The notes beneath the pieces were generated by a model. It made no database searches. It saw only the letters and a program-made list of their open reading frames with translations, and was not told where the DNA came from. A DNA stretch of 64,000 bases, taken from Paracandidimonas soli (lineage in GTDB: Bacteria > Pseudomonadota > Gammaproteobacteria > Burkholderiales > Burkholderiaceae_B). This document shows positions 27,201 to 35,214 of this stretch, one piece after another. Position 1 is the stretch's first letter. Each line of letters begins with the position of its first letter. Position numbers and translations under genes: made by a program. The DNA lies in assembly GCF_004342005.1 (NCBI RefSeq), contig NZ_SMBX01000003.1, positions 186,001 to 250,000 on the forward strand. The letters run 5' to 3'.

Positions 27201-27659
27201 CAGCTGGCGCCGCAGCGCGGCTTCATCCAGCTTGTCTCCCTGGCGGAACGAAAAAGTGTAGGCCGCCAGGAATTCGGGCGGAGCCAGCCGGTACAGCGCC
27301 GTCGTGACAGGGACTGTCAGGATGTCGACATCCTCGTGCGTCAGCGCATGCAGCGTGCGCAGGCGCTCGGAGATCAGGTCCTGGTGAGGTGAGAAACTGT
27401 CGTAGGGCAGGGTTTCCCAGTCGGGAAAAGGGCGCACGCGCAGCGCCGGGTCCAGCAAGGCGATCTCATCCGTCAGGCGCTGCGCCGACAGCGGCTCGGC
27501 CGTCAGGACCAGCAGCGTGGCGCGGCTCTGGCGGGCAAGATCGGCCAGCATCCAGGCATCGCCGGAGCCGGGAGGCTGGGGAACGGTGTAGCGTTGTCCG
27601 GGTTTGAGCGCGGCCAGGATGCGCTGCGCGGAATGCGGGGGAGGCGTGTCTTTCGTCAT
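24210..27659 (-). CDS. mfd: Transcription-repair coupling factor Mfd
   Basis: A 1,149-residue ATP-dependent translocase, within a residue of the E. coli length. It displaces stalled RNA polymerase and recruits UvrA. N-terminal UvrB-like domains are followed by the polymerase-interaction domain (VVHAQHGIGRYHGLVEMDLG) and the RecG-like motor. Motor motifs are VCGDVGFGKTEVALRA (Walker A), IIDEEHRFGVKQKE (DEEH) and HQLRGRVGRSHHQAYAYLL. The start at MTKDTPPP is chosen by length; longer versions run into ispD on the opposite strand. Divergent from ispD across 45 bp that include a TATAAAAT-like box at about 27669. Confidence 0.98.
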   Translation of the reverse strand: MTKDTPPPHSAQRILAALKPGQRYTVPQPPGSGDAWMLADLARQSRATLLVLTAEPLSAQRLTDEIALLDPALRVRPFPDWETLPYDSFSPHQDLISERLRTLHALTHEDVDILTVPVTTALYRLAPPEFLAAYTFSFRQGDKLDEAALRRQLTLANYTHVTQVTAPGEFSIRGSLIDLFPMGSVLPYRIDLFDDEIETIRSFDVDTQRSLYPVKDIQLLPGREFPMDQEARNQFRSRFRELFEGDPSRALPYKDIGNGIAFAGVEYYLPLFFEHTATLFDYLPEDTIAVTIGDIQAAIERFHQDTYGRYQFLKSDRERPVLPPDTLFLDAETLHSRLKDFARLALTPQDAHPGFLPLPDISVDRRANDPVHRLRHLLQSSPLRIALCTDSAGRRETLLQMLAEFGLAPDTHTTSLHEFLEGQGRFALVIAALDSGFGLADAGLLLLTENDLYPHQASRGKRGRRAQEQNSDVEAMIRDLSELREGDPVVHAQHGIGRYHGLVEMDLGEGRMEFLHLEYSGGATLYVPVAQLHVIARYSGANPEQAPLHQLGSGQWDKARRKAAKQARDAAAELLALYAQRAARAGHHFKLSAADYQAFAEGFGFEETPDQASAIEAVIGDMTSGRPMDRLVCGDVGFGKTEVALRAAFIAAMDGKQVALLCPTTLLAEQHAQTFADRFADWPVRIVEMSRFRSAKETAAAIKGLNDGSIDIVIGTHKILSKEVKFKRLGLVIIDEEHRFGVKQKEALKALRAEVDVLTLTATPIPRTLGMSLEGIRDFSVIATAPQKRLAIKTFVRREDGSTIREALLRELKRGGQVYFLHNEVETIQNRRARLEELVPEARIAVAHGQMPERELEQVMKGFYQQRYNVLLCTTIIETGIDVPTANTIVIHRADRLGLAQLHQLRGRVGRSHHQAYAYLLTPGEDAITSNAKKRLEAIQSMEDLGAGFYLAMHDLEIRGAGEVLGDSQSGNIQEIGFSMYSEMLNAAVRALKSGEEPDLDSPFDMLCEVNLHSPALLPADYCPDVHARLGLYKRLAHARSEDDLIIIQEELIDRYGKLPEPARTLLTTHRLRIQAEPMGIVKIDANEQQATLQFSNKPNVEPIRIIQLVQTQREVKLAGPEKLKIDLGKAKTLDARIDAIRAILRALS

Positions 27660-27704
27660 GAGGGCTGCATTATAAAATACCCATTCGTGGAATAATCCCG
27701 CATC

Positions 27705-28388
27705 ATGAACCAGAAACCATTGATCGTCGCCATCGTTCCCGCGGCCGGCATCGGGCAGCGGGCATCCGCGGGCATGCCGAAACAGTATTGCCTGCTGCGC
27801 GGCGCGCCCATGCTGCGCTGGTCCGTGCAGACCCTGCTGGCGGATGCGCGCATCGCCCAGGTCCGCGTGGCCGTGGCGGCGGATGACACGCGCGCCGCCG
27901 CCGCGCTCGACGGGCTGGAACGCACGGTGTGGCGGCCATGCGGCGGGCCTTCGCGCGCAGCCACCGTGATGGCCGCGCTGCGGGACGCCGTCTTGCCGGA
28001 GGATGCCTGGGTGCTGGTACACGATGCCGCCAGGCCCGGCCTGCCGGCGCAATCCCTGGGGGAACTCATCGATACCTGCCTGGCGCGGCGGCATGGCGCC
28101 ATTCTGGCACAGGCCGTGCCGGATACGGTCAAGCGCGCCGATGGAAACGGGATGATCGCCCGGACCGTGCCGCGCGACGGCCTGTGGCTGGCGCAGACGC
28201 CGCAGATGTTTCCCGCCGGCCTGCTGCTGTCCGCGCTCGACAAGGCGCAGGACGACGGGGTGGAGGTCACGGACGAGGCTTCGGCCATGGAGCATGCCGG
28301 GCATGCGCCGCTGCTGGTGCAGGGCTCGAAACGCAATTTCAAGGTAACGTGGGCAGAGGATTTCGAATGGATGGAAAAGTGGCTATGA
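27705..28388 (+). CDS. ispD: 2-C-methyl-D-erythritol 4-phosphate cytidylyltransferase
   Basis: A 227-residue MEP-pathway enzyme that joins CTP and MEP to form CDP-ME. The nucleotide-binding motif is [28 protein letters not shown] and [11 protein letters not shown] are further conserved blocks. The stop overlaps the ispF start (ATGA), so the two consecutive pathway genes are coupled. Confidence 0.97.
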   Translation: MNQKPLIVAIVPAAGIGQRASAGMPKQYCLLRGAPMLRWSVQTLLADARIAQVRVAVAADDTRAAAALDGLERTVWRPCGGPSRAATVMAALRDAVLPEDAWVLVHDAARPGLPAQSLGELIDTCLARRHGAILAQAVPDTVKRADGNGMIARTVPRDGLWLAQTPQMFPAGLLLSALDKAQDDGVEVTDEASAMEHAGHAPLLVQGSKRNFKVTWAEDFEWMEKWL

Positions 28389-28867
28389 CGCCGTTTCGCG
28401 TAGGGCAAGGGTTCGACGTACATGCACTGGTCGAGGGCAGGCCGCTGATCATCGGCGGCGTGACGATTCCGCATACGCATGGCCTGCTGGGCCATTCCGA
28501 TGCGGATGTGCTGCTGCATGCGGTCACGGACGCATTGCTTGGCGGTGCGGGGCTGGGCGATATCGGTCGCCACTTCCCGGATACGGATCCCGCCTACAAA
28601 GGGGCGGACAGCCGCGTACTGCTGCGCGATGCCTATGCCAAGGTGAAGGCTTCGGGCTGGCAGGCCGTCAATATCGATGCGACCGTGCACGCGCAGGCGC
28701 CCAAGATCGGCCCGCATGCGCCGGCCATGGTAGCCGTGCTGGCCGAGGACCTGGGTATGGCCGCCGCTGAGATCAACATCAAGGCCAAGACCAACGAGCA
28801 CCTGGGCTATCTGGGCCGCAAGGAAGGCATCGCCGCGACTGTCGTAGTGCTGCTGGCGCGTATTTGA
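28385..28867 (+). CDS. ispF: 2-C-methyl-D-erythritol 2,4-cyclodiphosphate synthase
   Basis: A 160-residue enzyme forming MEcPP in isoprenoid synthesis. The metal ligands are visible as GFDVHAL (Asp11, His13) and [11 protein letters not shown] (His45). [12 protein letters not shown] and [19 protein letters not shown] complete the family signature. Overlaps ispD by 4 nt. An ATG 18 nt further upstream is possible but would extend the conserved N-terminus. Confidence 0.97.
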   Translation: MTPFRVGQGFDVHALVEGRPLIIGGVTIPHTHGLLGHSDADVLLHAVTDALLGGAGLGDIGRHFPDTDPAYKGADSRVLLRDAYAKVKASGWQAVNIDATVHAQAPKIGPHAPAMVAVLAEDLGMAAAEINIKAKTNEHLGYLGRKEGIAATVVVLLARI

Positions 28868-28916
28868 GCGGCTGCGCTGTGCGCGGCTGCCGGAGCTGTG
28901 CGCAGCGCGAACGTGA

Positions 28917-29465
28917 TCAGAGCGTATCGCCGCCGACGGGGCGATTGCAGGCGCAGGGCTCTTCGGTCTGCAGGCTGTCCAGAATGCGCAGGGTTTCGTC
29001 GGGGCTGCGGCCCACGCGCATGCTGTTGACGGAAATGTGCTGGATGACGTTTTCGGGATCGACGATCAGGGTTGCCCGCATGGCAACGCCGCTATTGCGG
29101 TCGCGGATGCCGATCTGGTCAATGAGCAGGCCCGCCGTGTCGGCGAACTGGTAGTGCGTCAGGCGGCTGAGCTCGGGGTCTTCGCGGCGCCATGCCAGCT
29201 TTACGTGCTCGTTGTCGGTGGATCCGCCAAGCAGCACGGCGTCGCGCTCTTCGAAGGCTGCTGTCAGCGCGTCGAACCCCGTGATTTCCGTGGGGCAGAC
29301 GGTGCTGAAATCCTTGGGATAAAAGTAGATGACCTTCCATTTTCCGGGGAAGGAGCTTTCGGTAATATCTTCGAACGCCGATACGCCGTTTTCTTCTCGA
29401 TGCGTAAAGCCGGGCTTGACGCCGGTGATGCGAAAGGGTTCCAGTCTGTCGCCTACGGTCTTCAT
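28917..29465 (-). CDS. AhpC/TSA family peroxiredoxin
   Basis: A 182-residue thiol peroxidase reducing hydrogen peroxide and organic peroxides. The peroxidatic cysteine is in FSTVCPTEI (about residue 58), and the C-terminal EEPCACNRP supplies candidate resolving cysteines. Sequence style is closer to the AhpC group that works with AhpD than to enterobacterial AhpC-AhpF, but no ahpD or ahpF is adjacent. It is a single gene convergent with ispF and 71 bp from the kinase gene. Confidence 0.9.
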   Translation of the reverse strand: MKTVGDRLEPFRITGVKPGFTHREENGVSAFEDITESSFPGKWKVIYFYPKDFSTVCPTEITGFDALTAAFEERDAVLLGGSTDNEHVKLAWRREDPELSRLTHYQFADTAGLLIDQIGIRDRNSGVAMRATLIVDPENVIQHISVNSMRVGRSPDETLRILDSLQTEEPCACNRPVGGDTL

Positions 29466-29536
29466 GGGGGCTCCTGCGATGGTTGGGGACAGGCGGCTTC
29501 GCCGTGGATGGGCGAAACGCTTGTTCCGGCCTGTTG

Positions 29537-30955
29537 CTATGATTCTACGCGATCGGCCGCGGGCTGCGCTCCCTGATTGTTCTTGCCTCGCTGGCGCGGC
29601 AACTGGATGCGCGCGGTAAGGCCGCCTTGCTCGCCGGAGAGCAGGCGCAGACGGCCGCCGACCTGACCCAGCAGGCGTTCCACGATGGCCAGGCCCAGGC
29701 CTGTGCCGCTGACGCCCGTGCGCGCCTGTTCTCCGCGAGAGAAGGGGCGCAGCAGGCGCTGGATGTCGTCGTTGGCAATGCCGGGGCCTTCATCGCTGAT
29801 GTCGATGAGCAACTGATCGCCTTCGTACCTGGCCCAGAGCTGGATGTGAGGCTTGCCGTCGGACGGACTGCGCCCGTAGCGGCGGGAGTTCTCGATCAGG
29901 TTGCTGACGACGCGCTTCAGGTCGTGCGCATTGATGCGCGCGTAAAGGTCGGGCTCGATGTGTCCCTGCAGTCCGCCGCCCAGCGCCTCGGTGTGCGAGC
30001 GCTCGCGCTCGAACAGCTCCCTCAGGACGATGGATACCGGCACGCCGTGCTTGGGTATGGCGCCGGCGGGGCGCGCGTATTCCATCAATTGTCCGATGCT
30101 GTGGTCGATCTGCGCCAGATCGTCGTCGATGGCCTGCCGGGCTTCGTCGGTGACGTTGCTCATTTCGATTTCCAGGCGCATGCGCGCCAGCGGCGTGCGC
30201 AGGTCGTGCGACAGCCCGGCAAGCATGATCTCCCGATCGGCCTCCGTCTGGCGCAGGTCGCGCGCCATGCGATTGAAGGCAATGTTCATTTCGCGGATTT
30301 CCAGGGGGCCGCGTTCCGGCAGCGGAGATGGCGTTTCTCCACGCGCCAGTTGCTGCGCAACCTTGGCCAACTGCGCGAGGGGCTGGTTGACGAAGCGTAC
30401 GCTGACGCCCGCGCCGATCAGAGCCAGGAGCAGGGCGGTCGCGCCCCAGCCCAGCCATTCAACGCCGGTGGTCAGGCCCAACTGTTCCCGGTCGAACACC
30501 AGCCAGTATGCATCCTCGTTGATATCGAAGCTGACCCAGACGCCGGGGACGCCGTTGACGGTCCACATGATTTGCGTATTCGGTCCGAGGCTTTCCTTGA
30601 CTTCGTGCGCGACGTGGGACCAATAGCGGTATTCAGGCAGGGGCTCCAGCTCGTCGGTGGCTTCGCGCGGCTGGACTCGCAGGCTTTCCTTGGTGGCGAG
30701 ATCAAGCAGCAGTGCGGGCCTGACGCTGGCAGGCGCGTACATCAGCGCCGAGCGCGTAATACCCACGGCGGTAGTGACCCGCTGAGCCATCTGTACGGCC
30801 CTGGGGCCTTCTTCCATGCTGAGGAATACTTGCAGCCAGGCGCCAAGGCTGACGACCATGAGCGCGGCGATCAGCAAGAACGACCGGCTGAACAGGCCGA
30901 AGTGAATGCGCTGCGCCACTTTATGGTTATGTTTTGTCGTCGGTGAGGTAAGCAT
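29537..30955 (-). CDS. risS: Sensor histidine kinase, EnvZ/RisS type
   Basis: A 472-residue membrane kinase with two membrane helices (about residues 22-42 and 155-175) around a periplasmic domain, then HAMP. The H-box is LSHDLRTPLARM, the N-box VVSNLIENSRRYG, and the G-boxes DISDEGPGI and GTGLGLAIVERL. It is encoded just downstream of its response regulator on the same strand. The pair corresponds to RisA/RisS of Bordetella and EnvZ/OmpR of enterics. The signal is not evident from the sequence. Confidence 0.92.
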   Translation of the reverse strand: MLTSPTTKHNHKVAQRIHFGLFSRSFLLIAALMVVSLGAWLQVFLSMEEGPRAVQMAQRVTTAVGITRSALMYAPASVRPALLLDLATKESLRVQPREATDELEPLPEYRYWSHVAHEVKESLGPNTQIMWTVNGVPGVWVSFDINEDAYWLVFDREQLGLTTGVEWLGWGATALLLALIGAGVSVRFVNQPLAQLAKVAQQLARGETPSPLPERGPLEIREMNIAFNRMARDLRQTEADREIMLAGLSHDLRTPLARMRLEIEMSNVTDEARQAIDDDLAQIDHSIGQLMEYARPAGAIPKHGVPVSIVLRELFERERSHTEALGGGLQGHIEPDLYARINAHDLKRVVSNLIENSRRYGRSPSDGKPHIQLWARYEGDQLLIDISDEGPGIANDDIQRLLRPFSRGEQARTGVSGTGLGLAIVERLLGQVGGRLRLLSGEQGGLTARIQLPRQRGKNNQGAQPAADRVES

Positions 30956-31004
30956 GGATAAAAACCGCCGGCGTCAGGCCGGCGGGATTGGCGGCAGGCT
31001 GCGA

Positions 31005-31736
31005 TCAGCCTCCGTCGGGGACGAAGACATAGCCCAGGCCCCAGACAGTCTGGATGAAGACCGGCTTCGAGGGGTTGGGTTCGATCAGCTTGCGCAGCCT
31101 GGAAATCTGTACGTCGAGACTGCGGTCGAAGGCTTCGTATTCACGGCCGCGCGCCAGTTCCATGAGCTTGTCGCGCGACAGGGGGATCTTGGGATGGCGG
31201 GCAAAGACCTTCAGCACCGAGAATTCGCCGGTGGTGATGGGTACGGTCTCGTTGTTGCGCATCAGTGTGCGGGTGGAGAGATTCAGCACGTAGGGACCGA
31301 ACTCGATGGATTCGTTTTCCTGGCTGGGGGCGCCGGGGTGCTCTTCCGTGCCGCGGCGGCGCAGGATGGCATTGACGCGCGCCAGCAATTCGCGAGGATT
31401 GAACGGCTTGGAAAGGTAGTCGTCGGCGCCCATTTCCAGGCCCACGATGCGGTCGATTTCTTCCGCTTTGGCCGTCAGCATGATGATGGGGGTGTTGTCG
31501 TGCCCGCCGCGCAGGCGGCGACAGATGGACAGGCCGTCCTCGCCGGGCAGCATCAGGTCAAGGACCAGGAGGTCGAAATGCTCGCGTTGCCAGAGCTTGC
31601 TCATTTCCTTGCCGTCTTCGGCGACGAAAACGTTGAAGCCTTGTTCGGAGAGGTAGCGGCGCAGCAGATCGCGCAGGCGCGGATCGTCGTCTACGACGAG
31701 GATTTTGCGAATGGGGTTTTGATTTTGCGTAGTCAT
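31005..31736 (-). CDS. risA: Response regulator, OmpR/RisA type
   Basis: A 243-residue regulator with a receiver domain (ILVVDDDPRLRDLLRRYL, phosphoacceptor in LLVLDLMLPGEDG, Lys in GADDYLSKPF) and a winged-helix DNA-binding domain (SRDKLMELARGREYEAFDRSLDVQISRLRK). It acts with the kinase encoded 49 nt downstream. The 263-bp gap upstream presumably holds the promoter of this operon and of tsaB-rimI. Confidence 0.95.
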   Translation of the reverse strand: MTTQNQNPIRKILVVDDDPRLRDLLRRYLSEQGFNVFVAEDGKEMSKLWQREHFDLLVLDLMLPGEDGLSICRRLRGGHDNTPIIMLTAKAEEIDRIVGLEMGADDYLSKPFNPRELLARVNAILRRRGTEEHPGAPSQENESIEFGPYVLNLSTRTLMRNNETVPITTGEFSVLKVFARHPKIPLSRDKLMELARGREYEAFDRSLDVQISRLRKLIEPNPSKPVFIQTVWGLGYVFVPDGG

Positions 31737-31999
31737 GGCGTTAAATGTAACAGGGTCGGAAGAGGACGTACAGCGCTCGTAGTGAGGTGTTACAAATTAA
31801 GTTTTTTGTACGATTCGTTTTTGGAAGGTCTTGAAAACATTAAGGTTTTATGAAAATTCCAAACGCCAGGCCAATACTGTGCATGACGGGGTGCGGGCAG
31901 GGAGACTCCGGTTGCAATGTCGCGGATTCTTGCGCATTTTTGGTCCGCTGCGAAGCGATTATTCGTACGGAGGGACACGTTCAATCATAAAATGCCCGC

Positions 32000-33265
32000 A
32001 TGGACGTTCATATTGTTGCTTTTGAAACCTCGACCGCGCACTGTGACGTGGCCGTGCTGTCGTGCCTGCAGGGCGAGATCCGGCTGGTTTCCCGGTTCCA
32101 TGACGGCGCTGCGGAGCATGCGCAGCATGTACTGCCGATGGTCGATGCGCTGTTGCGGCAGGCCGGCATCGACCGCGGCCGGCTTTGCGCCGTGGCATTC
32201 GGGCAGGGGCCCGGAGGCTTTACTGGGCTGCGGGTGGCTTGCGGGCTGGCGCAGGGAATGGCGTTCGCCCTGGGCATTCCCGTCATTCCCGTGCCATCGC
32301 TGCTGGCCATGGCGGAGCAGGATTTCACCGGGCAGGGCGGAGAGTCCGTCAGGCTGGTCCTCCAGGATGCGCGCATGGAAGAGCTCTATGCGGCTGCTTA
32401 CGCGAGAGACGGGGCGAGCGGGCGGTGGAGCACCGTGCATGCGCCGTGCCTGCTGGGACGGGAGGACGCCGGCGCATGGGTGGCGCATATACGGCGCGAA
32501 GGCGTCGGGTCGGCTTTCCGCCTGCTGGGAGACGGCGTCGACGCATTCCCGGAATTGGCGGCCTTGCCCGGCCTGGATGCCGTTGGCAGCGAGCGGCTGC
32601 CCCAGGCGGCCGCGGTGGCGCGGCTCGCGCATGCGGCCTGGCTGCGGGGCGAAACGCTGGATCCGGCGCTTGCGGCGCCGCTGTATGTGCGCGACAAGGT
32701 GGCGTATACGACTCGCGAGCGTGAGCAGGGCAAGGGAGGGAATCCCAGGGCCGGAGCTCAGGCGGCATCGGCCGGCGCCATTGCCATTGCCGACATGACG
32801 AATGCGCATGTGGCGCAGGCGGCCGAAATAGAGCGCTCGGTCCAGACGCATCCCTGGACGGAAAAGAACTTCCATGATGCGCTTGCGGCGGGATATGGCG
32901 CATGGGTCGCCGTGCAGGAAGGCAGGGTGGCCGGGTTTTGCCTGCAGATGCTGGCGCCCGATGTGGCGCATCTGCTGCTGATCGCTGTCGATCGCCGATG
33001 CCAGCGGCGCGGCGTGGGCGCACAGTTGCTGGCCCATGCCGAGGCGCATGCCCTGCAACAAGGGCTGGCATCCATCATTCTCGAGGTGCGCCGATCCAAT
33101 CTGCGGGCGCAGGCCTTCTATCGCGAGCATGGTTTTGCAGAACTGTCCGTACGCAAAGGATATTATCCGGCCCAGGACGGAGCGCGAGAAGATGCGCTGG
33201 TGCTGCAGAAGATTCTGCCCTCGGAGGAAATGTCCAGGGTATCGGGCGGAGGTGTGGTTTCGTGA
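32000..33265 (+). CDS. tsaB: TsaB-RimI fusion protein
   Basis: A 421-residue fusion. Residues 1-235 are TsaB (VAFETSTAHCDVAVL, FGQGPGGFTGLRVACG), a scaffold for t6A37 modification of tRNA with TsaD and TsaE. After a short linker (about 236-252) comes a GNAT acetyltransferase matching RimI (WTEKNFHDAL, VDRRCQRRGVGAQLL, LEVRRSNLRAQAFYREHGF), which acetylates the N-terminal Ala of ribosomal protein S18. In many bacteria these are separate adjacent genes; here no stop or frameshift separates them. It overlaps the next gene by 4 nt. Confidence 0.92.
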   Translation: MDVHIVAFETSTAHCDVAVLSCLQGEIRLVSRFHDGAAEHAQHVLPMVDALLRQAGIDRGRLCAVAFGQGPGGFTGLRVACGLAQGMAFALGIPVIPVPSLLAMAEQDFTGQGGESVRLVLQDARMEELYAAAYARDGASGRWSTVHAPCLLGREDAGAWVAHIRREGVGSAFRLLGDGVDAFPELAALPGLDAVGSERLPQAAAVARLAHAAWLRGETLDPALAAPLYVRDKVAYTTREREQGKGGNPRAGAQAASAGAIAIADMTNAHVAQAAEIERSVQTHPWTEKNFHDALAAGYGAWVAVQEGRVAGFCLQMLAPDVAHLLLIAVDRRCQRRGVGAQLLAHAEAHALQQGLASIILEVRRSNLRAQAFYREHGFAELSVRKGYYPAQDGAREDALVLQKILPSEEMSRVSGGGVVS

Positions 33266-34191
33266 ACGGACTGGAAATGCCGGAAGCTCCTGAACTTGGC
33301 AGCCTGCAACTGGCATGGCTGGAAGAGTTGGGCCTGGATCGCAGGCTGCTGTCCCGCTATACCGTAAGGACGGAGACGGCTCCTGCGCAGGAGACGCCGA
33401 AACAGGCGGGATCGCCGGAAGCCGCGCATATTCCCGGCGTGGCTGCGGGAGATGCCGCGTCGTCTGCCCCGGCAGCCGACTCGGCTTCGACGCGGGACGG
33501 CGTGGCGGCTGCGCGGGGCCTGCTGCGTTCGTTGCTGGGCAAGAAAGATGCCGCGCCTTTGCCGTTGCCTGCTGTTCCGGAAGACAGGCCGTCCGCCAAA
33601 ACAACGGAAGCGGCGCCCGAGCCCGGGACGCTGGATGCATTGCGGCATGCGGTCCTGCACTGTCAGGCATGCGCCCTGCATCAGGACAGGGGCACGGGCG
33701 TGTTCGGCGAGGGCAATACGCAGTCGCCCGCATGGCTGGTCATCGGCGAGGCGCCCGGTACCATGGACGACCGTGTCGGCGCGCCGTTCCAGGGGCGTTC
33801 GGGCGAGTTGCTGCGTGCCATGCTGAAGGCCGCCGGCGCGGACGCCTCGGCCGATGTCTTCTTCACCAATGTCGTGAAATGCCGCCCGATCGCCAATCGG
33901 CCGCCTGTCGCCGAGGAGGTGGCGCAGTGCGGGCTGCATCTGCGCAGCCAGGTTGCGCTGCTGCAGCCCGGGCGCATCCTGGCGCTCGGACGGGTGGCGG
34001 CCGCCGCCCTGACGGGACAGGACGCGGACCTGGAGTCGCTGCGCGGCAAGGTCTGGCAATACGAGTGCGTGAGCGGCAGGCGGATTCCGGTAATAGCCAC
34101 CTACCATCCAGGATGGCTGCTGACGCACCCGTACCACAAGGCCGGCGCCTGGCAGGACTTGCGGCTGGCGCGCGACCTGGGCAAGGACTGA
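33262..34191 (+). CDS. Family 4 uracil-DNA glycosylase
   Basis: A 309-residue enzyme that removes uracil from DNA. After an Ala/Pro-rich N-terminal extension (to about residue 125) come LHCQACALHQ (first Fe-S cysteines), VIGEAPGTMDDRVGAPFQGRSG (active-site GEAPG), FFTNVVKCRP and AEEVAQCGLHL (remaining cysteines), and TYHPGWLL near the end. The four cysteines fit the 4Fe-4S cluster of family 4 enzymes. The GTG start overlaps the tsaB-rimI stop and has GGAGG 9 nt upstream. The N-terminal extension is longer than in minimal members. Confidence 0.9.
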   Translation: MNGLEMPEAPELGSLQLAWLEELGLDRRLLSRYTVRTETAPAQETPKQAGSPEAAHIPGVAAGDAASSAPAADSASTRDGVAAARGLLRSLLGKKDAAPLPLPAVPEDRPSAKTTEAAPEPGTLDALRHAVLHCQACALHQDRGTGVFGEGNTQSPAWLVIGEAPGTMDDRVGAPFQGRSGELLRAMLKAAGADASADVFFTNVVKCRPIANRPPVAEEVAQCGLHLRSQVALLQPGRILALGRVAAAALTGQDADLESLRGKVWQYECVSGRRIPVIATYHPGWLLTHPYHKAGAWQDLRLARDLGKD

Positions 34192-34219
34192 CGCTCCATC
34201 TTATTCAGGTTGATGCAAT

Positions 34220-35014
34220 TCAGCCAGAGTCATTGCTTTTGCGCCCCGCAAGATAGCGGCTGGGCGAAGAACCAAGCGCGCGGCGAAATGCGACAGTGAA
34301 CGCACTGGTGCTGCTGTAGCCGAGCTCCATTGCGACGTGTGTCACCGGTTCGCCCTGGCCCAGCCGCGTCAGTGCTGCAAGCAGGCAGGCTTGTTGCCGC
34401 CACTCACCGAAGCTCATGCCCGTCTGTTCGCGGAACAGACGGGTGAAATTGCGACGACTCATGCGGACTTGCCGCGCTGCCGTGTCGATATCGCTTTCGA
34501 GCGTTGGCGCCTGTAATAGATCCTGGCATAGTCGGGCCAGTCGAGGCTCTTGGGGCAAAGGTGCGTTCAGCGGCAACTCGGGCATTTCAGCGATCTCTTC
34601 GATAATCAGCTGCATCAAATGATCGTCATGCCCGCCCAGCGGGTATTCTTTTGGCAAATCCACAGCGGCGGACAATAGCTCGTGCAGCAAAGGCGATACG
34701 CCGATGACTGTGCAGTGTTCGGGCAGGCCAGCGGCCCGCGCGGCTTCGGGGCTGATATGGGCGCTGCGGGTTGTAGTCGGGCCGTTCATGCGCACTTCGT
34801 GTTCAATTCCGCTGGGAATGAATGACGCGCAGCGCGGTGGAACAACCCAGCTTCCTTCGCTGGATGTGACGGTCAGTACGCCAGTGATCGCATACAGGCA
34901 TTGACTGCGCTTGTGACTGTGGAGCGGCAACACGAGTCCCGGAGGATAATCGTTGCCGACCGCGAACACGCTGCGCTGCACGTCTTCGTGGGCGTTGACA
35001 CTGGTATTTCGCAT
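34220..35014 (-). CDS. AraC family transcriptional regulator
   Basis: A 264-residue regulator with an N-terminal cupin-like domain (LPLHSHKRSQCLYAITGVLTV) and a C-terminal double HTH (VRMSRRNFTRLFREQTGMSF, VAMELGYSSTSAFTVAFRRALG). It is transcribed away from the Fsr-like exporter gene 200 bp away, the usual layout for a regulator and its target. Effector unknown. Confidence 0.9.
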   Translation of the reverse strand: MRNTSVNAHEDVQRSVFAVGNDYPPGLVLPLHSHKRSQCLYAITGVLTVTSSEGSWVVPPRCASFIPSGIEHEVRMNGPTTTRSAHISPEAARAAGLPEHCTVIGVSPLLHELLSAAVDLPKEYPLGGHDDHLMQLIIEEIAEMPELPLNAPLPQEPRLARLCQDLLQAPTLESDIDTAARQVRMSRRNFTRLFREQTGMSFGEWRQQACLLAALTRLGQGEPVTHVAMELGYSSTSAFTVAFRRALGSSPSRYLAGRKSNDSG

Positions 35015-35214
35015 AGGTGCTTAGGGATGGCCTAAATTAACAATAAGTATGCCCGATATTGATTTCAGGCTGAAGGCCATCTCTCTAAAGTACGGCAGAA
35101 ACCCATTGTCATTGCAGCCGCGCCAATCTGCGCAGCCATGGCCGCAGAACAGCATCGGACTGCGGGATTCCCGGAGACCCGGTTTCCACACCTAATTGAT
35201 TTGCCTATCCATTC

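Noticed and set aside
23448-27392. Very long plus-strand open frame (1,314 codons) opposite serB and mfd
   Set aside because: It is a shadow of the GC-rich mfd and serB genes on the other strand; its translation has no family motifs.
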